DNA of 64,000 bases from Vibrio penaeicida (GCF_030689305.1 NZ_JAUYVM010000001.1:1-64000), one strand, 5' to 3'. Numbered from the stretch's first letter, positions 1-8,364 are shown. The notes: a model not told the origin generated them from the letters alone. Program-made: numbers and translations.

Positions 1-70
1 AATCGAACTCAGAAACACTGAAGCCAGCAACTTTCGAAAACCTTACAAACCTCGAATTATCAAAGCGCTA

Positions 71-191
71 TAACGCCCAATTAAGTAGCTGACAACGCTA
101 CCAACATACTCAAACTTACCACCTCAATCACTGAAGCTAAACCGAGTTGAAAATGCCAAACGTTGACAGTCTGCTTAAATTGCTTGTTATG
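71..191 (-). repeat. attC site (VCR-like) of an integron cassette
   Basis: A 121-bp imperfect inverted repeat. On the minus strand it opens with CATAACAAGC and closes with CTTAATTGGGCGTTA, the two ends expected of Vibrio attC/VCR sites. It lies directly downstream (minus strand) of the cassette gene at 213-797, and differs at roughly a dozen positions from the second attC at 824-944. Such sites are recombined by the integron integrase as folded single strands. The 70 bases to its left start the next cassette but hold no recognisable gene start. Confidence 0.88.
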
Positions 192-212
192 AAAATACTC
201 ACCACGCCCACA

Positions 213-797
213 TTACCTCTTAACACCCAGTAATATTGTACATTCTGAACGACCAGGAAAATGAAAACTTGAGCACAGAAAACCATTTTCTGAAATGTGA
301 GCCATTAACTTTTTATTTGTGGTTTCATACTCATTTAAATCGGCATTACCATGAGCGAGATAAATACCTCCAATAACAACACCCAACTCCTGAGCTTCCA
401 TAAAGTCGAGTGCCAAATTCTTACTATTAAAAGCAAATAGATACCCTGAGGATTGGTTAAGATTCCTAATGTCAGCTATATCGATATTATTTGGCATTTC
501 ATCAGAGAACAGCTTATCGGCAATATTTAAGACAACATCATGGATAACTGCTAAATCATTTGATGGACTTTCAAAAACAACCATTTCAAGACTGTAATTC
601 TCACAGAGTTGAGACAACGTTGTAGTTTGTTCAGGAAATAAACCTGATACAAAGAACGCATCAAATTCAGAATTCAATAAAAGAGAAGATTCGATATTTT
701 CATGAGGAATAAAGCTTCCATTTGACACCGAATCCAACTTCGGAAGTGAAATAGCTAATTGCAATTCATCCACATCTATTTCTGCTGGTTCAAACAT
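213..797 (-). CDS. Integron cassette protein, short degenerate FtsZ-like protein
   Basis: A 194-residue protein, about half the usual FtsZ length. It begins MFEP-E like enterobacterial FtsZ. Residues 45-80 resemble the FtsZ strand and tubulin-signature region, but the GGGTGTG loop is replaced by LFPEQTTT. Residues 83-120 (DVV..IAD...NIDIADIR..) match the FtsZ stretch ending NVDFADVR. The C-terminal part (ADLNEYET... ending LLGVKR) matches the FtsZ segment DL..DEFET...VTVVATG. The N-terminal GGGGGNA nucleotide loop and much of the GTPase domain are missing, so GTP hydrolysis is not expected. It is the whole gene of a cassette bounded by attC sites. These matches are from memory of the E. coli FtsZ sequence, not a search. 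A role in modulating cell division would be inference only. Confidence 0.6.
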   Translation of the reverse strand: MFEPAEIDVDELQLAISLPKLDSVSNGSFIPHENIESSLLLNSEFDAFFVSGLFPEQTTTLSQLCENYSLEMVVFESPSNDLAVIHDVVLNIADKLFSDEMPNNIDIADIRNLNQSSGYLFAFNSKNLALDFMEAQELGVVIGGIYLAHGNADLNEYETTNKKLMAHISENGFLCSSFHFPGRSECTILLGVKR

Positions 798-823
798 CGC
801 ATTCCTTATTTATTCGATTTTCA

Positions 824-944
824 TAACGCCCAATTAAGTAGCTGACAACGCTACCAATACACTCAAATTTACCACCTAAATCACTACAGCTAAACCGAGT
901 TGAAAATACCAAGCGTTGACAGTCTGCTTGAATTGCTTGTTATG
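824..944 (-). repeat. attC site (VCR-like) of a second integron cassette
   Basis: A second 121-bp VCR-like site with the same terminal motifs as the one at 71-191 and about 90 percent identity to it. The stop codon of the cassette gene at 940-1314 lies inside its first few bases, a common arrangement in compact cassettes. The orientation puts the attI side of the array at higher coordinates. Confidence 0.88.
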
Positions 945-1314
945 TACGATGTTCCGAAATTAGCTTCCAATCAACAGCGTTCAATACACTTTTAGGGAGG
1001 TAAATATTACGTTTCTGCATAACACCCACTGAATATGAAACCTTTAATACCGACCCTATTTCATAAGGAAGAAAACTACGCCATAAAGTTATGTCACAAC
1101 CTGAATTATTCAGAAAAACATGATTATTAGATACTTTTAGTGACACACTTTTAAATTTCATCCATAACATTGAAATTTTAATAACCGTTCCAACACTAAA
1201 CACCATAACAAACAGGTGAAGTTGTTGAAAATAACCGCCCGATAATAAATACAAAAAACCCAATAAAGTTATGATAAATACAAACTCAGATAAGACATAC
1301 TTTCTAAAGTTCAA
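940..1314 (-). CDS. Integron cassette protein, two-helix membrane protein of unknown function
   Basis: A 124-residue protein that I do not recognise. Residues 8-30 and 33-52 are hydrophobic and look like two closely spaced transmembrane helices. They are followed by a basic, beta-rich cytoplasmic tail of about 70 residues (LKVSNNHVFLNN...). This layout resembles small PH-like or bacterial membrane-associated proteins, but no family can be named. The TAA stop sits within the attC site at 824-944, so the gene fills its cassette completely. It is AT-rich compared with the chromosomal genes to the right, as is usual for Vibrio cassettes. Confidence 0.6.
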   Translation of the reverse strand: MNFRKYVLSEFVFIITLLGFLYLLSGGYFQQLHLFVMVFSVGTVIKISMLWMKFKSVSLKVSNNHVFLNNSGCDITLWRSFLPYEIGSVLKVSYSVGVMQKRNIYLPKSVLNAVDWKLISEHRT

Positions 1315-1345
1315 TTTAATGTAAGTATCGATAATTAACTCCTAG

Positions 1346-1354
1346 TACATAACA
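1346..1354 (-). other. Integron cassette boundary, possible residual attI or insertion core site
   Basis: On the minus strand the sequence reads GTTATGTACTAGG. It shares GTTATG with the junction that opens the neighbouring cassette (GTTATGAAAATCG near 827). It therefore looks like the recombination point where the cassette carrying 940-1314 was joined. Beyond it there is no attC and no integrase gene. The stretch from 1355 to 1564 holds no gene I can support. Confidence 0.45.
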
Positions 1355-1564
1355 ACTTATTATACAGATACTATCCGGATATCCTACCAGCAGCATTCCA
1401 TATAACAATCCTACTCGTAAAAACTAAACCCATAAATATCAAATACAAAGGTGTAGTTTTACTTTTTCACACTCACGAAAGATGTATTTCTTCACTCTAA
1501 AACCAGATTGTTCAAAAAAGTATCAGCCTGTATAAGTACACATGTAAAGAATGCACGTACGTTT

Positions 1565-2125
1565 CTACTCACTTTGTAATAACTCAGCTAAGTGGTCTGG
1601 CAGGATTTCTTCCAGGGCTGGGTTTTCCTCCAAAAGCCTTTTCAGCATTTCTGTCGCTTCTTCTTTCTTACCTTCAAGAACAAGCGTCTCGATTTGAGCA
1701 AATGGATTCAATTGCGCCTCTAATTCAGGAATATCCGCCATCATTCTTTCATGGCTTTTCACGTTTTTGTGCTCTTTCATCTTAGAAGCGGCAGGAGCTG
1801 GGCTTGAAAATGTAGGTACCGCGTCGGTTTGTACTTCCATAGTATCTTCAAAGCTCTCAGGAGAAATTGACTCTAGCTGCATTTCTTCGTGAATAATATT
1901 TGGCTCTTCAACCCAATCCCACGGGGTTAATAGCGTAACGAATACAATCGTCGCAGCAAGACCAAATATGGGCTTCCAGTTAGCGGTATAATGCGGCTTT
2001 GTAACAACGGTTCTGCTGTTCTTTGCGTACTTCAAAATGGCATCATCAGTCTCTTTAGAGGGTGCTTCAATTGCACTTTCTTTGTACATTTTCACAACCT
2101 CTTCATCGTTTAATGGTGGCGTCAT
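1565..2125 (-). CDS. Putative anti-sigma factor, single-pass membrane protein
   Basis: A 186-residue protein whose ATG overlaps the stop of the ECF sigma gene by four bases (ATGA), indicating translational coupling. Residues 1-45 form a cytoplasmic segment starting with a short acidic helix (LNDEEVVKMYKESA). One hydrophobic helix lies at about residues 51-67 (IFGLAATIVFVTLLTPW). The rest is acidic, proline- and methionine-rich and presumably periplasmic. No zinc-binding HxxxCxxC motif is visible, so it is not a ZAS-type anti-sigma. The assignment rests on gene position and topology rather than on recognised sequence. It would hold the adjacent sigma factor inactive at the membrane until a signal arrives. 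Confidence 0.65.
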   Translation of the reverse strand: MTPPLNDEEVVKMYKESAIEAPSKETDDAILKYAKNSRTVVTKPHYTANWKPIFGLAATIVFVTLLTPWDWVEEPNIIHEEMQLESISPESFEDTMEVQTDAVPTFSSPAPAASKMKEHKNVKSHERMMADIPELEAQLNPFAQIETLVLEGKKEEATEMLKRLLEENPALEEILPDHLAELLQSE

Positions 2126-2676
2126 TGTCTACCTCCCAATTTACCTGTTAGGCACTCTCTTAAATTTTCCATCGCATAACGAAGACGAGTTTTGATGGTC
2201 TCAGGTTTAGACGCGACAATGTCACAGATCTGCTTCAGAGAAAAACCGGATTCGTGCTTTAACATAAACGCTTCTAGCTGAAGCGGGGCAAGCCCGTCCA
2301 TGCAAGTTCTAATGGCATTTTTACTTCGTATCGCAAGTGCATTTTCATCCGTATGCTCGGTATTGCACTCATCTAGCTGTGCAAGGTAATCCTTTTCGGA
2401 AAGACGCTTTCTATAAACATCAACCATCAAATTATGGGCAATTTGATAGACCCAAGTTGTGAACTTTGCTGTCGGCTCGTAACTTTCACGAGCATCGATA
2501 ACTTTAAACCAGACCTCTTGAAACAACTCTTCAGCCATGACCTGCTGCTCAAGTTTTAGCTGACGCCTAAAATATCGATATAGAGGATCTTTGTGGCGAG
2601 CATAAAGAACAGCAAAGGCGGGGTGGTCACCTTTGCTGAACATCACCATCAACTGTTCATCCGTTTTTTCTTGCAT
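2122..2676 (-). CDS. RNA polymerase ECF sigma factor (sigma-70 family)
   Basis: A 184-residue sigma-70 family protein with region 2 at about residues 20-90 (YRYFRR..., then EELFQEVWFKVIDARESYEP and TWVYQIAHNLMVDVYRKR) and region 4 at about 125-175 (LAPLQLEAFMLKHESGFSLKQICDIVASKPETIKTRLRYA as the helix-turn-helix). Length and lack of region 1.1/3 fit the ECF group. It is preceded by a vWA lipoprotein gene 55 bp upstream and followed by the overlapping anti-sigma gene, so the three probably form one regulon or operon. ECF sigma factors usually direct their own operon; I did not find a convincing promoter motif. Confidence 0.92.
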   Translation of the reverse strand: MQEKTDEQLMVMFSKGDHPAFAVLYARHKDPLYRYFRRQLKLEQQVMAEELFQEVWFKVIDARESYEPTAKFTTWVYQIAHNLMVDVYRKRLSEKDYLAQLDECNTEHTDENALAIRSKNAIRTCMDGLAPLQLEAFMLKHESGFSLKQICDIVASKPETIKTRLRYAMENLRECLTGKLGGRQ

Positions 2677-2731
2677 TTATCCCCGTTATCCACGTAATGA
2701 AATGCGTTAACACACTCTCAAATTATTCCAT

Positions 2732-4456
2732 TCAGAGGCTTTGTGCCATCTCTACGAGTTTGACAAATTCCCCACGATAATTGTGCGGGTCGTCACCTCG
2801 ATTGGAGCGCGCAATACCTGCAATATCATCATACTTAACGTTATTTAGGTAGTTATTATCCTTCAGTTTTTGTGCAAAAGCCGCAACAGCGGTAGCAAAC
2901 TGGAAATCTGAACTCGCTTGAGAAAAAGCAGAACGAACACTCTCTTTCAAAATCACTTGTTGCACCACCGCGCTTTCATTCTCTCGAGGTAATTTATATC
3001 GAACTTTTATTTGAACCAATTCGTCACGGTGAGCCTTCACTACTTGTGCAGGTTCGTCCTTCTGATATCGCAAGTCGTCAATTTGCCCCTTGCTGTTCTT
3101 CAGTGTCAGTTCATACAACGCGGTAACCGAATGCCCTGCTCCGATTTCGCCTGCATCAACGGCATCGTTGTTAAAATCTTCATCCTTTAACATTCGGTTT
3201 TGATACCCAATCAATCGATACTCTTTCACGTTATTAGGGTTAAACTCCACCTGAATTTTCACATCGTGTGCGATGCTTTGCAAAGTCCCACTCATCTGTC
3301 TTAACAGAACTTTTTTCGCTTCATGTAAGGTATCGATATACGCATGGTTGCCATCCCCTATATTGGCCAGTTGCTCCATTAAACCGTCATTATAGTTACC
3401 GCGCCCAAACCCAAGCGTGGTTAAAGATATGCCTTTTTCTTTCTCATCTTTAATGATCGTTTTAAGGTCATTGATATTACTCACACCGACATTAAAATCG
3501 CCGTCGGTGGCTAGAATCACTCGATTTACCCCACCTTTGATAAACCCTTTTTGGGCTTGCTGATAAGCCAACTTAATACCGCTTTCACCGTAGGTTCCTC
3601 CACCCGCTTGAAGTTGCTTCAGCGCCGTTAAAATCGCTTGATTGCTGTCCCCTTTTGTAGGTTCTAGCACAACAGAGGAATGACCAGCATAAGTCACAAG
3701 GCTAACCCTATCATTGCTACCTAACTCTTTTACTAGTAAAGACAAACTCTGTACCAATAAAGGCAATTTGTTGGGCTCTCCCATAGAACCAGATACATCC
3801 ACTAAGAAAACTAGATTCGAAGCCTTACGTTCAGAATTAGGAATGTCATAGCCTTTTAGAGCAATCCGGAGCAGGTGACGTTCTGCATTCCAAGGAGAAG
3901 GAGCAACTTCAGATTCAAGAGAGAAAGGCTGGCTTTTACTTTTTGGCGTGTTGTATTGGTAGTCAAAGTAGTTGATGAAAGCCTCTTCCCGAATTGCATC
4001 AGAGGGCGGTTTTTGCCCCATATTGATATAGCTTCTTATGTTCGCGTAGCTACCTGTATCCACGTCGATAGAGAAAGTCGAAAGCGGCGCAGTAGCCACT
4101 TGTTTGACTCCATTACTGGGGGTATCTAGGTAGTTGTCTCTATTACCAATAAATGGCGAAGGCTCAATGCTGGGCATAGGGTGAGCAATCATAGATTTCG
4201 TCATGCGAGTACTTGGAGCAACAAAAGAGACCGAATGCTCTTGCGCGATTTCATATTGAGGAGCACTAGCGTCGGCAATTGCCGCCTCACTTACCATTTT
4301 ATCTTCTTCGGGAGCCTTGTGATTTCTAGCCACCTCATCTGTTTGGTCTGCTTGACTTGAAGTACCTAGTTGTTGGGTCGTACCTGCATTTTCAGTGCAT
4401 GCAGTGACTAAACCCAAAGCAATTATTACAGCAATACAGCTCTTAGTGAGTTTCAT
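2732..4456 (-). CDS. vWA domain lipoprotein (YfbK family)
   Basis: A 574-residue protein with a lipoprotein signal (MKLTKSCIAVIIALGLVTAC, lipobox LVTAC at residues 16-20). After a low-complexity linker comes the YfbK-type N-terminal domain (about 110-205, FSIDVDTGSYANIRSY). Next is a von Willebrand A domain beginning at about residue 214 with an intact metal-ion-dependent adhesion motif (FLVDVSGSMG, DxSxS). The C-terminal region (about 390-574) corresponds to the DUF3520-type domain of E. coli YfbK. It is probably anchored to a membrane and may bind a protein partner. It lies upstream of the ECF sigma and anti-sigma genes on the same strand, which suggests envelope-stress signalling. The start has a fair ribosome site (AGGACG). 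Confidence 0.88.
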   Translation of the reverse strand: MKLTKSCIAVIIALGLVTACTENAGTTQQLGTSSQADQTDEVARNHKAPEEDKMVSEAAIADASAPQYEIAQEHSVSFVAPSTRMTKSMIAHPMPSIEPSPFIGNRDNYLDTPSNGVKQVATAPLSTFSIDVDTGSYANIRSYINMGQKPPSDAIREEAFINYFDYQYNTPKSKSQPFSLESEVAPSPWNAERHLLRIALKGYDIPNSERKASNLVFLVDVSGSMGEPNKLPLLVQSLSLLVKELGSNDRVSLVTYAGHSSVVLEPTKGDSNQAILTALKQLQAGGGTYGESGIKLAYQQAQKGFIKGGVNRVILATDGDFNVGVSNINDLKTIIKDEKEKGISLTTLGFGRGNYNDGLMEQLANIGDGNHAYIDTLHEAKKVLLRQMSGTLQSIAHDVKIQVEFNPNNVKEYRLIGYQNRMLKDEDFNNDAVDAGEIGAGHSVTALYELTLKNSKGQIDDLRYQKDEPAQVVKAHRDELVQIKVRYKLPRENESAVVQQVILKESVRSAFSQASSDFQFATAVAAFAQKLKDNNYLNNVKYDDIAGIARSNRGDDPHNYRGEFVKLVEMAQSL

Positions 4457-4630
4457 AATGTTCGTCCTATTCGTTATTTGATTAACCTTTATTTTGACTA
4501 ATCGTGTTTGGATGAAAGTTATAAACGGACGAGATAAAAAATGGGGTGAAAAATTTTCGATTTTTTTGTGTGTCTATTAGGACCTCATAGATAAGCTGGA
4601 ATACAAACTGGGAGTATTTAAAATACGATA

Positions 4631-4896
4631 TATACCCAAGTGACCTCAAGGTGCAGGATTCAGAGCCTCATATTCTGTTTCAATTCAAGGAAAAGAACGC
4701 AGCGGAATGACGAGTCCTTTCCAAGTTCTTAGACGATGAAGTGAGACAGAATATGGGCTCCCAAGGGCGAGTTTAACTGACTTTCATACTGCGTTATCGA
4801 TTTTTAATTTAGAACCACTAGATATTCAAATCGATGCCTTGCCTGAAAGCCAGTTAACTCTCGCTGAACCTAGCATCTTGAGGTTACTTGGGTATA
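4631..4896. mobile_element. 266-bp MITE-like element, copy 1
   Basis: A non-coding element ending in near-perfect 20-bp terminal inverted repeats: left TATACCCAAGTGACCTCAAG, right the complement of TATACCCAAGTAACCTCAAG. A second full copy of identical length is at 24252-24517. Two internal inverted repeats (GAGCCTCATATTCTGTTTCA with its partner near 4745-4763; GAGTTTAACTGACTTTCA with its partner near 4846-4864) would fold it into nested hairpins. No transposase is present. The TA at both ends suggests TA-targeting (IS630/mariner-like) mobilisation, which is inference. It fills most of the 558-bp gap between the vWA and BASS genes. Confidence 0.75.
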
Positions 4897-5015
4897 AGGA
4901 ATATTGCTCTCAAAACGCCATGATGTTCATGAAAATTAAAACAAAAGGTGCGTAAACTATGGGCTAGTTGATCTGAATTGATGGCTTTCAATAGCTGACC
5001 GAGTAGAGAGAAGAT

Positions 5016-5909
5016 ATGGATTTAGCACAGTGGGTTTCGCAAGTCGCGTTGCCAATTTGTTTAGCATTGATGATGTTTGCGATGGGTATCAGTTTGACCA
5101 TCAAAGATTTCACCCGTGTCGTCAAGCACCCCAAAGCCTTTGGTATAGGAGTATGCCTTCAATTGATAATATTGCCTGTGTTGGCATGGGCACTGTTGGG
5201 GCTGTTTGGTTTATTTACAGCTGTTCCCCTTATTGTCGCGAGTGGGTTGATCATTTTGGCGGCATGCCCTGGCGGCGCTACGTCTAACATTATCTCTCAT
5301 ATCGCAGGTGGCAATGGCGCATTATCCATTAGCATGACAGCGATAGTCAGCCTTCTTACGCCTTTTATATTGCCTATTACACTTTCCTTCCAATTGTCGC
5401 TGTTAAATGATGGGCAAGGAACGGCGCTTGCTCTGCCCGTTGTAAAAACGCTAATGCAGCTCATCGTGGTTACCGTTATTCCTGTAGCGCTGGCTATGGT
5501 GCTAAAAGCAAAATGCCCTAATTGGGCTCAGCGTTACGAAAAAGGAATTCGCAAAGCGTCCACTCTCTTATTTTTAACGATGGTTGTAGCGCTGACGGCT
5601 GTGAACTGGGATAAATTGTTCGATTCAGGCTGGCTGGTAGCCGCTATCTGTTTGAGTTTGAGCTTTATAGCAATGATCGTCTCTTACTTCGTTTCAATCA
5701 AAGCGCAGTTAGAAGAAAAGAATCAGCTTACGCTTATGATAGAAACCAGCGTTCAAAATGCTGGAACAGGAATGTTCATTGCTCTGGCGTTATTGCAATC
5801 ACCCGCTTTAGCGACTGTACCCTTGATGTACGGTTTATTGATGAACATTCCGGCTTTAGCGCTTATCCTTTATGGGAGATACAGAACACCAACGGTTGCT
5901 ATACCGTAA
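5016..5909 (+). CDS. Bile acid:sodium symporter (BASS) family transporter
   Basis: A 297-residue integral membrane protein with eight to ten hydrophobic segments spread over the whole length. It carries the BASS-family features: LMMFAMGISLTIKDF near residues 18-32 and the AACPGGATSNIISHIAGGN motif near residues 82-100, which in the family contributes to the sodium sites. A second conserved polar patch, ETSVQNAGTGMFIAL, lies near 243-257. Members move bile acids, pantoate, pyruvate or other organic anions with sodium; the substrate here cannot be told. It is a single gene ending at a bidirectional terminator at 5995-6020. Confidence 0.88.
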   Translation: MDLAQWVSQVALPICLALMMFAMGISLTIKDFTRVVKHPKAFGIGVCLQLIILPVLAWALLGLFGLFTAVPLIVASGLIILAACPGGATSNIISHIAGGNGALSISMTAIVSLLTPFILPITLSFQLSLLNDGQGTALALPVVKTLMQLIVVTVIPVALAMVLKAKCPNWAQRYEKGIRKASTLLFLTMVVALTAVNWDKLFDSGWLVAAICLSLSFIAMIVSYFVSIKAQLEEKNQLTLMIETSVQNAGTGMFIALALLQSPALATVPLMYGLLMNIPALALILYGRYRTPTVAIP

Positions 5910-5994
5910 TAGAAAGCAGTATGCCGTAATTGAAAGCAGCACCACTTAAACAAAAATAGCGATGCCGAAACAAAAACCGCTTCACTCAAAACGA

Positions 5995-6020
5995 AAAAAG
6001 GCACGAAGCCGTGCCTTTTT
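5995..6020. terminator. Bidirectional rho-independent terminator
   Basis: The stem AAAAAGGCAC / GTGCCTTTTT with a six-base loop lies between the convergent BASS gene and the exonuclease gene. There are T runs on both strands. Confidence 0.85.
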
Positions 6021-6035
6021 ATTCGGTTCATTTGC

Positions 6036-6053
6036 TAGGGTCTGTTGACCCTA
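6036..6053. repeat. Remnant end of the TAGGGTCTGTTGA element
   Basis: TAGGGTCTGTTGACCCTA matches the first 14 bases of the terminal repeat of the element at 18750-19031 and then closes as a short inverted repeat (TAGGGTC/GACCCTA). Its last three bases are the stop codon of the exonuclease gene. Confidence 0.5.
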
Positions 6054-6581
6054 AAGCATAACCAATGCCAGCTTCGCTAAATTGTAGGCATCAACGAAGC
6101 CTGAATGCTGCCTACCTTCCCATTCGATACCGCGTGCTTCTTGGGCTGCCTTATGACCAATACGCTTGTCTTTTAAGCGATATTGAATTCGATAAATTGT
6201 CGCGAGATTTAAAAACTCTTTAAAAGGCAGGTCAATCCCCTTTTCCTTGCATTCCGACATAAGAATCAGGTCATCTCTTCCCCACGAAGCATAAATCTTA
6301 TTCGCACCGCCGAAGTTCTTGATCATGGACTGAATCACCTCTGCCAGTGGACGCCCCTGCTTTTCAATCTTGCGAGGAGTAATGCCTGTCAGCTCACTGC
6401 AGAAAAGAGACACTTCATCATGTTCGGGCTTCACATAATACTGTGCTCTTTTCACCACTTCACCTTTGTGTAAATCGATTTCTGCTAACCCTATTTCGAT
6501 GATTTCACCGGTCGTACCGACGCCATCTTTGTTCCAGCAGCACATTTCCAAATCGAAGCAAACAACGCGATTGTGGTTCAT
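6051..6581 (-). CDS. 3'-5' exonuclease, DEDDh family
   Basis: A 176-residue protein consisting of one RNase T/DnaQ-type exonuclease domain. ExoI motif is VCFDLEMCCW (D and E at residues about 10 and 12), ExoII is ASWGRDDLILM near residue 98-108, and ExoIII is GRQHSGFVDAYNLAKL near the C-terminus (H and D). All four acidic residues and the histidine are present, so catalysis is expected; the natural nucleic-acid substrate is unknown. It resembles the KapD/ERI-1-like branch rather than DnaQ proper. The start has an AAAGG ribosome site. The gene stands alone and converges on the BASS transporter gene. Confidence 0.85.
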   Translation of the reverse strand: MNHNRVVCFDLEMCCWNKDGVGTTGEIIEIGLAEIDLHKGEVVKRAQYYVKPEHDEVSLFCSELTGITPRKIEKQGRPLAEVIQSMIKNFGGANKIYASWGRDDLILMSECKEKGIDLPFKEFLNLATIYRIQYRLKDKRIGHKAAQEARGIEWEGRQHSGFVDAYNLAKLALVML

Positions 6582-6774
6582 TTTTTACCTTTCGTTAGGA
6601 GATTTTTGAGGGAGATATATTCGAGGCGGCATTGTATACCCAAGTCACCTATAAATTCTAGGTTCCATACGTGCTTTACGCTCTATGCAGCACAACTCAA
6701 GGTGGCTTAGCTCCATGTAATTTAAGCTATAGAAGGCATAGCTCTATAAAACTTAGCGACATGTAAATAACAAC

Positions 6775-8322
6775 TCACGAACAATTCCCGACAGAAACGC
6801 AATTCCTGCCCGCTTGCTTACTTGAATACATCAGAGCGTCAACGGCTCTCATTAGCTCCTCGCTCGATTCACCCGCTCTAGGTTTAGCGCCGGCACTTAG
6901 GGTAATATCGATACTCAAGCGACCAAACTTGACGGGAGAACATGAAACACGACGAATCAATCGACTCACATACGCCGAAAGAATATCCTCATTAGTATCG
7001 TACGTTAGAATACAGAACTCATCACCTCCAACCCGAGCAAAGAAGTCGCCATCATTGAGTTCTTCCGAAATAATGGTCGCCACATGCATGAGTGCCGCAT
7101 CGCCCGCAGCGTGACCATATTTATCATTGATCACTTTAAATTTATCGATATCAAAGCCGACTAAAGAAAACGGAGCGTTTTTCTCCATCACCGTCGCAAA
7201 CATCTGGTTAAACGCTCTCCGATTATAAACGCCCGTTAAGGTATCGTGGTCCACCAAATATCGTAACTCGCTTGTTTGCTCTTCAACTTTTTGTGCTAAG
7301 CGGTACTTTTCTCTTGAGATTAGGTTCACAACAAATGCCGCCAAAGACGCAACCACTAAGCCGCACAACGCAATACTGGCCAATGTCCATTTATCGTTTG
7401 CGGTCATCGGCGACATCAGCCTGAACTTCAATACCCATTCGCGATTTTGTAAACGAATCGTCTTTCGAATTTTAAGCCCTTCGGTTTCCGCCCATTCGGC
7501 ACTTTCAAACAAAATAGGCGCATCTTCGGCATCAAAACCAACATCTTTCACTTGAATAACAAGCTCTTGTTCTGCCGCAGTTCTTAGCATCAAATCTTCA
7601 AAATAACGGGTGGTACGCACCACACCCACCATTACCCCCAGTAAGCTCTGATCTTCATGTGAAAAAACAGGATGATAAGCCAGCATTCCCGTTTTAGGTA
7701 ACGTTTTGTCCTCACCATCCTGAAGCAATCGAATCTTATCTGAGATGTTGGAATCACCGGTTTTTACAATGTCTTTTAATATGACTCGAAAACGTTCCCG
7801 AGACGAATAGAAGCCAAGCAGCTTTTCGTTTTGTTCATTTCTCGGGTAAATGTCAGAAACAATGTATGCATCTTCTCCTTTCGGTAGTATGAAACCGAAC
7901 GTTTTTGGCTGGTCTTTAGGGACGGTATGAAGCTTTACATCGGGGTTCAGTTTACGAAGATGATCGAGGTGAGCAGTAATATTCTCTTCCTTTACTCTTG
8001 GCATCCACTGTAGCCCAATCAAGCTGGAAGAATCTTTAATTATTTCTTCTGCAAAAACGGGGAATTGCCCCCAATCCTCGGATTCAACAGAATGGAAAAA
8101 ATTCGCAGCAGCGCCAATAAAATCAATGTCTTTCTCAACCAGAACTTTAAGCATTTGGCTTTGCCGCTCGGCAAGATTATCAAACAACCGAAACGTATGG
8201 TTTTGTTGGCTTAATGCGGCTAAATAAACAAACAACAGAGTCACGAAAGCGATAACACCAAACGTTAACCAAGGTAAGAAACTGCCTTTGGGTTGATTGT
8301 GTCTCTGGTTACTTAGCGGCAT
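6775..8322 (-). CDS. Membrane diguanylate cyclase with CHASE-type sensor domain
   Basis: About 515 residues from the start chosen here. This ATG has a strong GGAGA site five bases upstream, while an ATG 42 bp earlier has none. A transmembrane helix near residues 18-40 is followed by a periplasmic CHASE-like sensor (WMPRV near 110, later LLGVMVGVVRTTRYFEDL). A second membrane helix lies near 315-335. A C-terminal GGDEF domain contains DHDTLTGVYNRRAF and RVGGDEFCIL, so the active-site GGDEF is intact and it should make c-di-GMP from two GTP. No EAL domain is present. A 19-bp tandem repeat lies upstream of the gene. Confidence 0.9.
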   Translation of the reverse strand: MPLSNQRHNQPKGSFLPWLTFGVIAFVTLLFVYLAALSQQNHTFRLFDNLAERQSQMLKVLVEKDIDFIGAAANFFHSVESEDWGQFPVFAEEIIKDSSSLIGLQWMPRVKEENITAHLDHLRKLNPDVKLHTVPKDQPKTFGFILPKGEDAYIVSDIYPRNEQNEKLLGFYSSRERFRVILKDIVKTGDSNISDKIRLLQDGEDKTLPKTGMLAYHPVFSHEDQSLLGVMVGVVRTTRYFEDLMLRTAAEQELVIQVKDVGFDAEDAPILFESAEWAETEGLKIRKTIRLQNREWVLKFRLMSPMTANDKWTLASIALCGLVVASLAAFVVNLISREKYRLAQKVEEQTSELRYLVDHDTLTGVYNRRAFNQMFATVMEKNAPFSLVGFDIDKFKVINDKYGHAAGDAALMHVATIISEELNDGDFFARVGGDEFCILTYDTNEDILSAYVSRLIRRVSCSPVKFGRLSIDITLSAGAKPRAGESSEELMRAVDALMYSSKQAGRNCVSVGNCS

Positions 8323-8364
8323 AAAATCTCCATGGACAATTATCGCCCGGTTCTTTATTTGCAT

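Noticed and set aside
1501..1560. LexA-like box near 1529 (CTGTATAAGTACACAT)
   Set aside because: The second half is ACAT rather than ACAG, and no divergent integrase or SOS gene is present.
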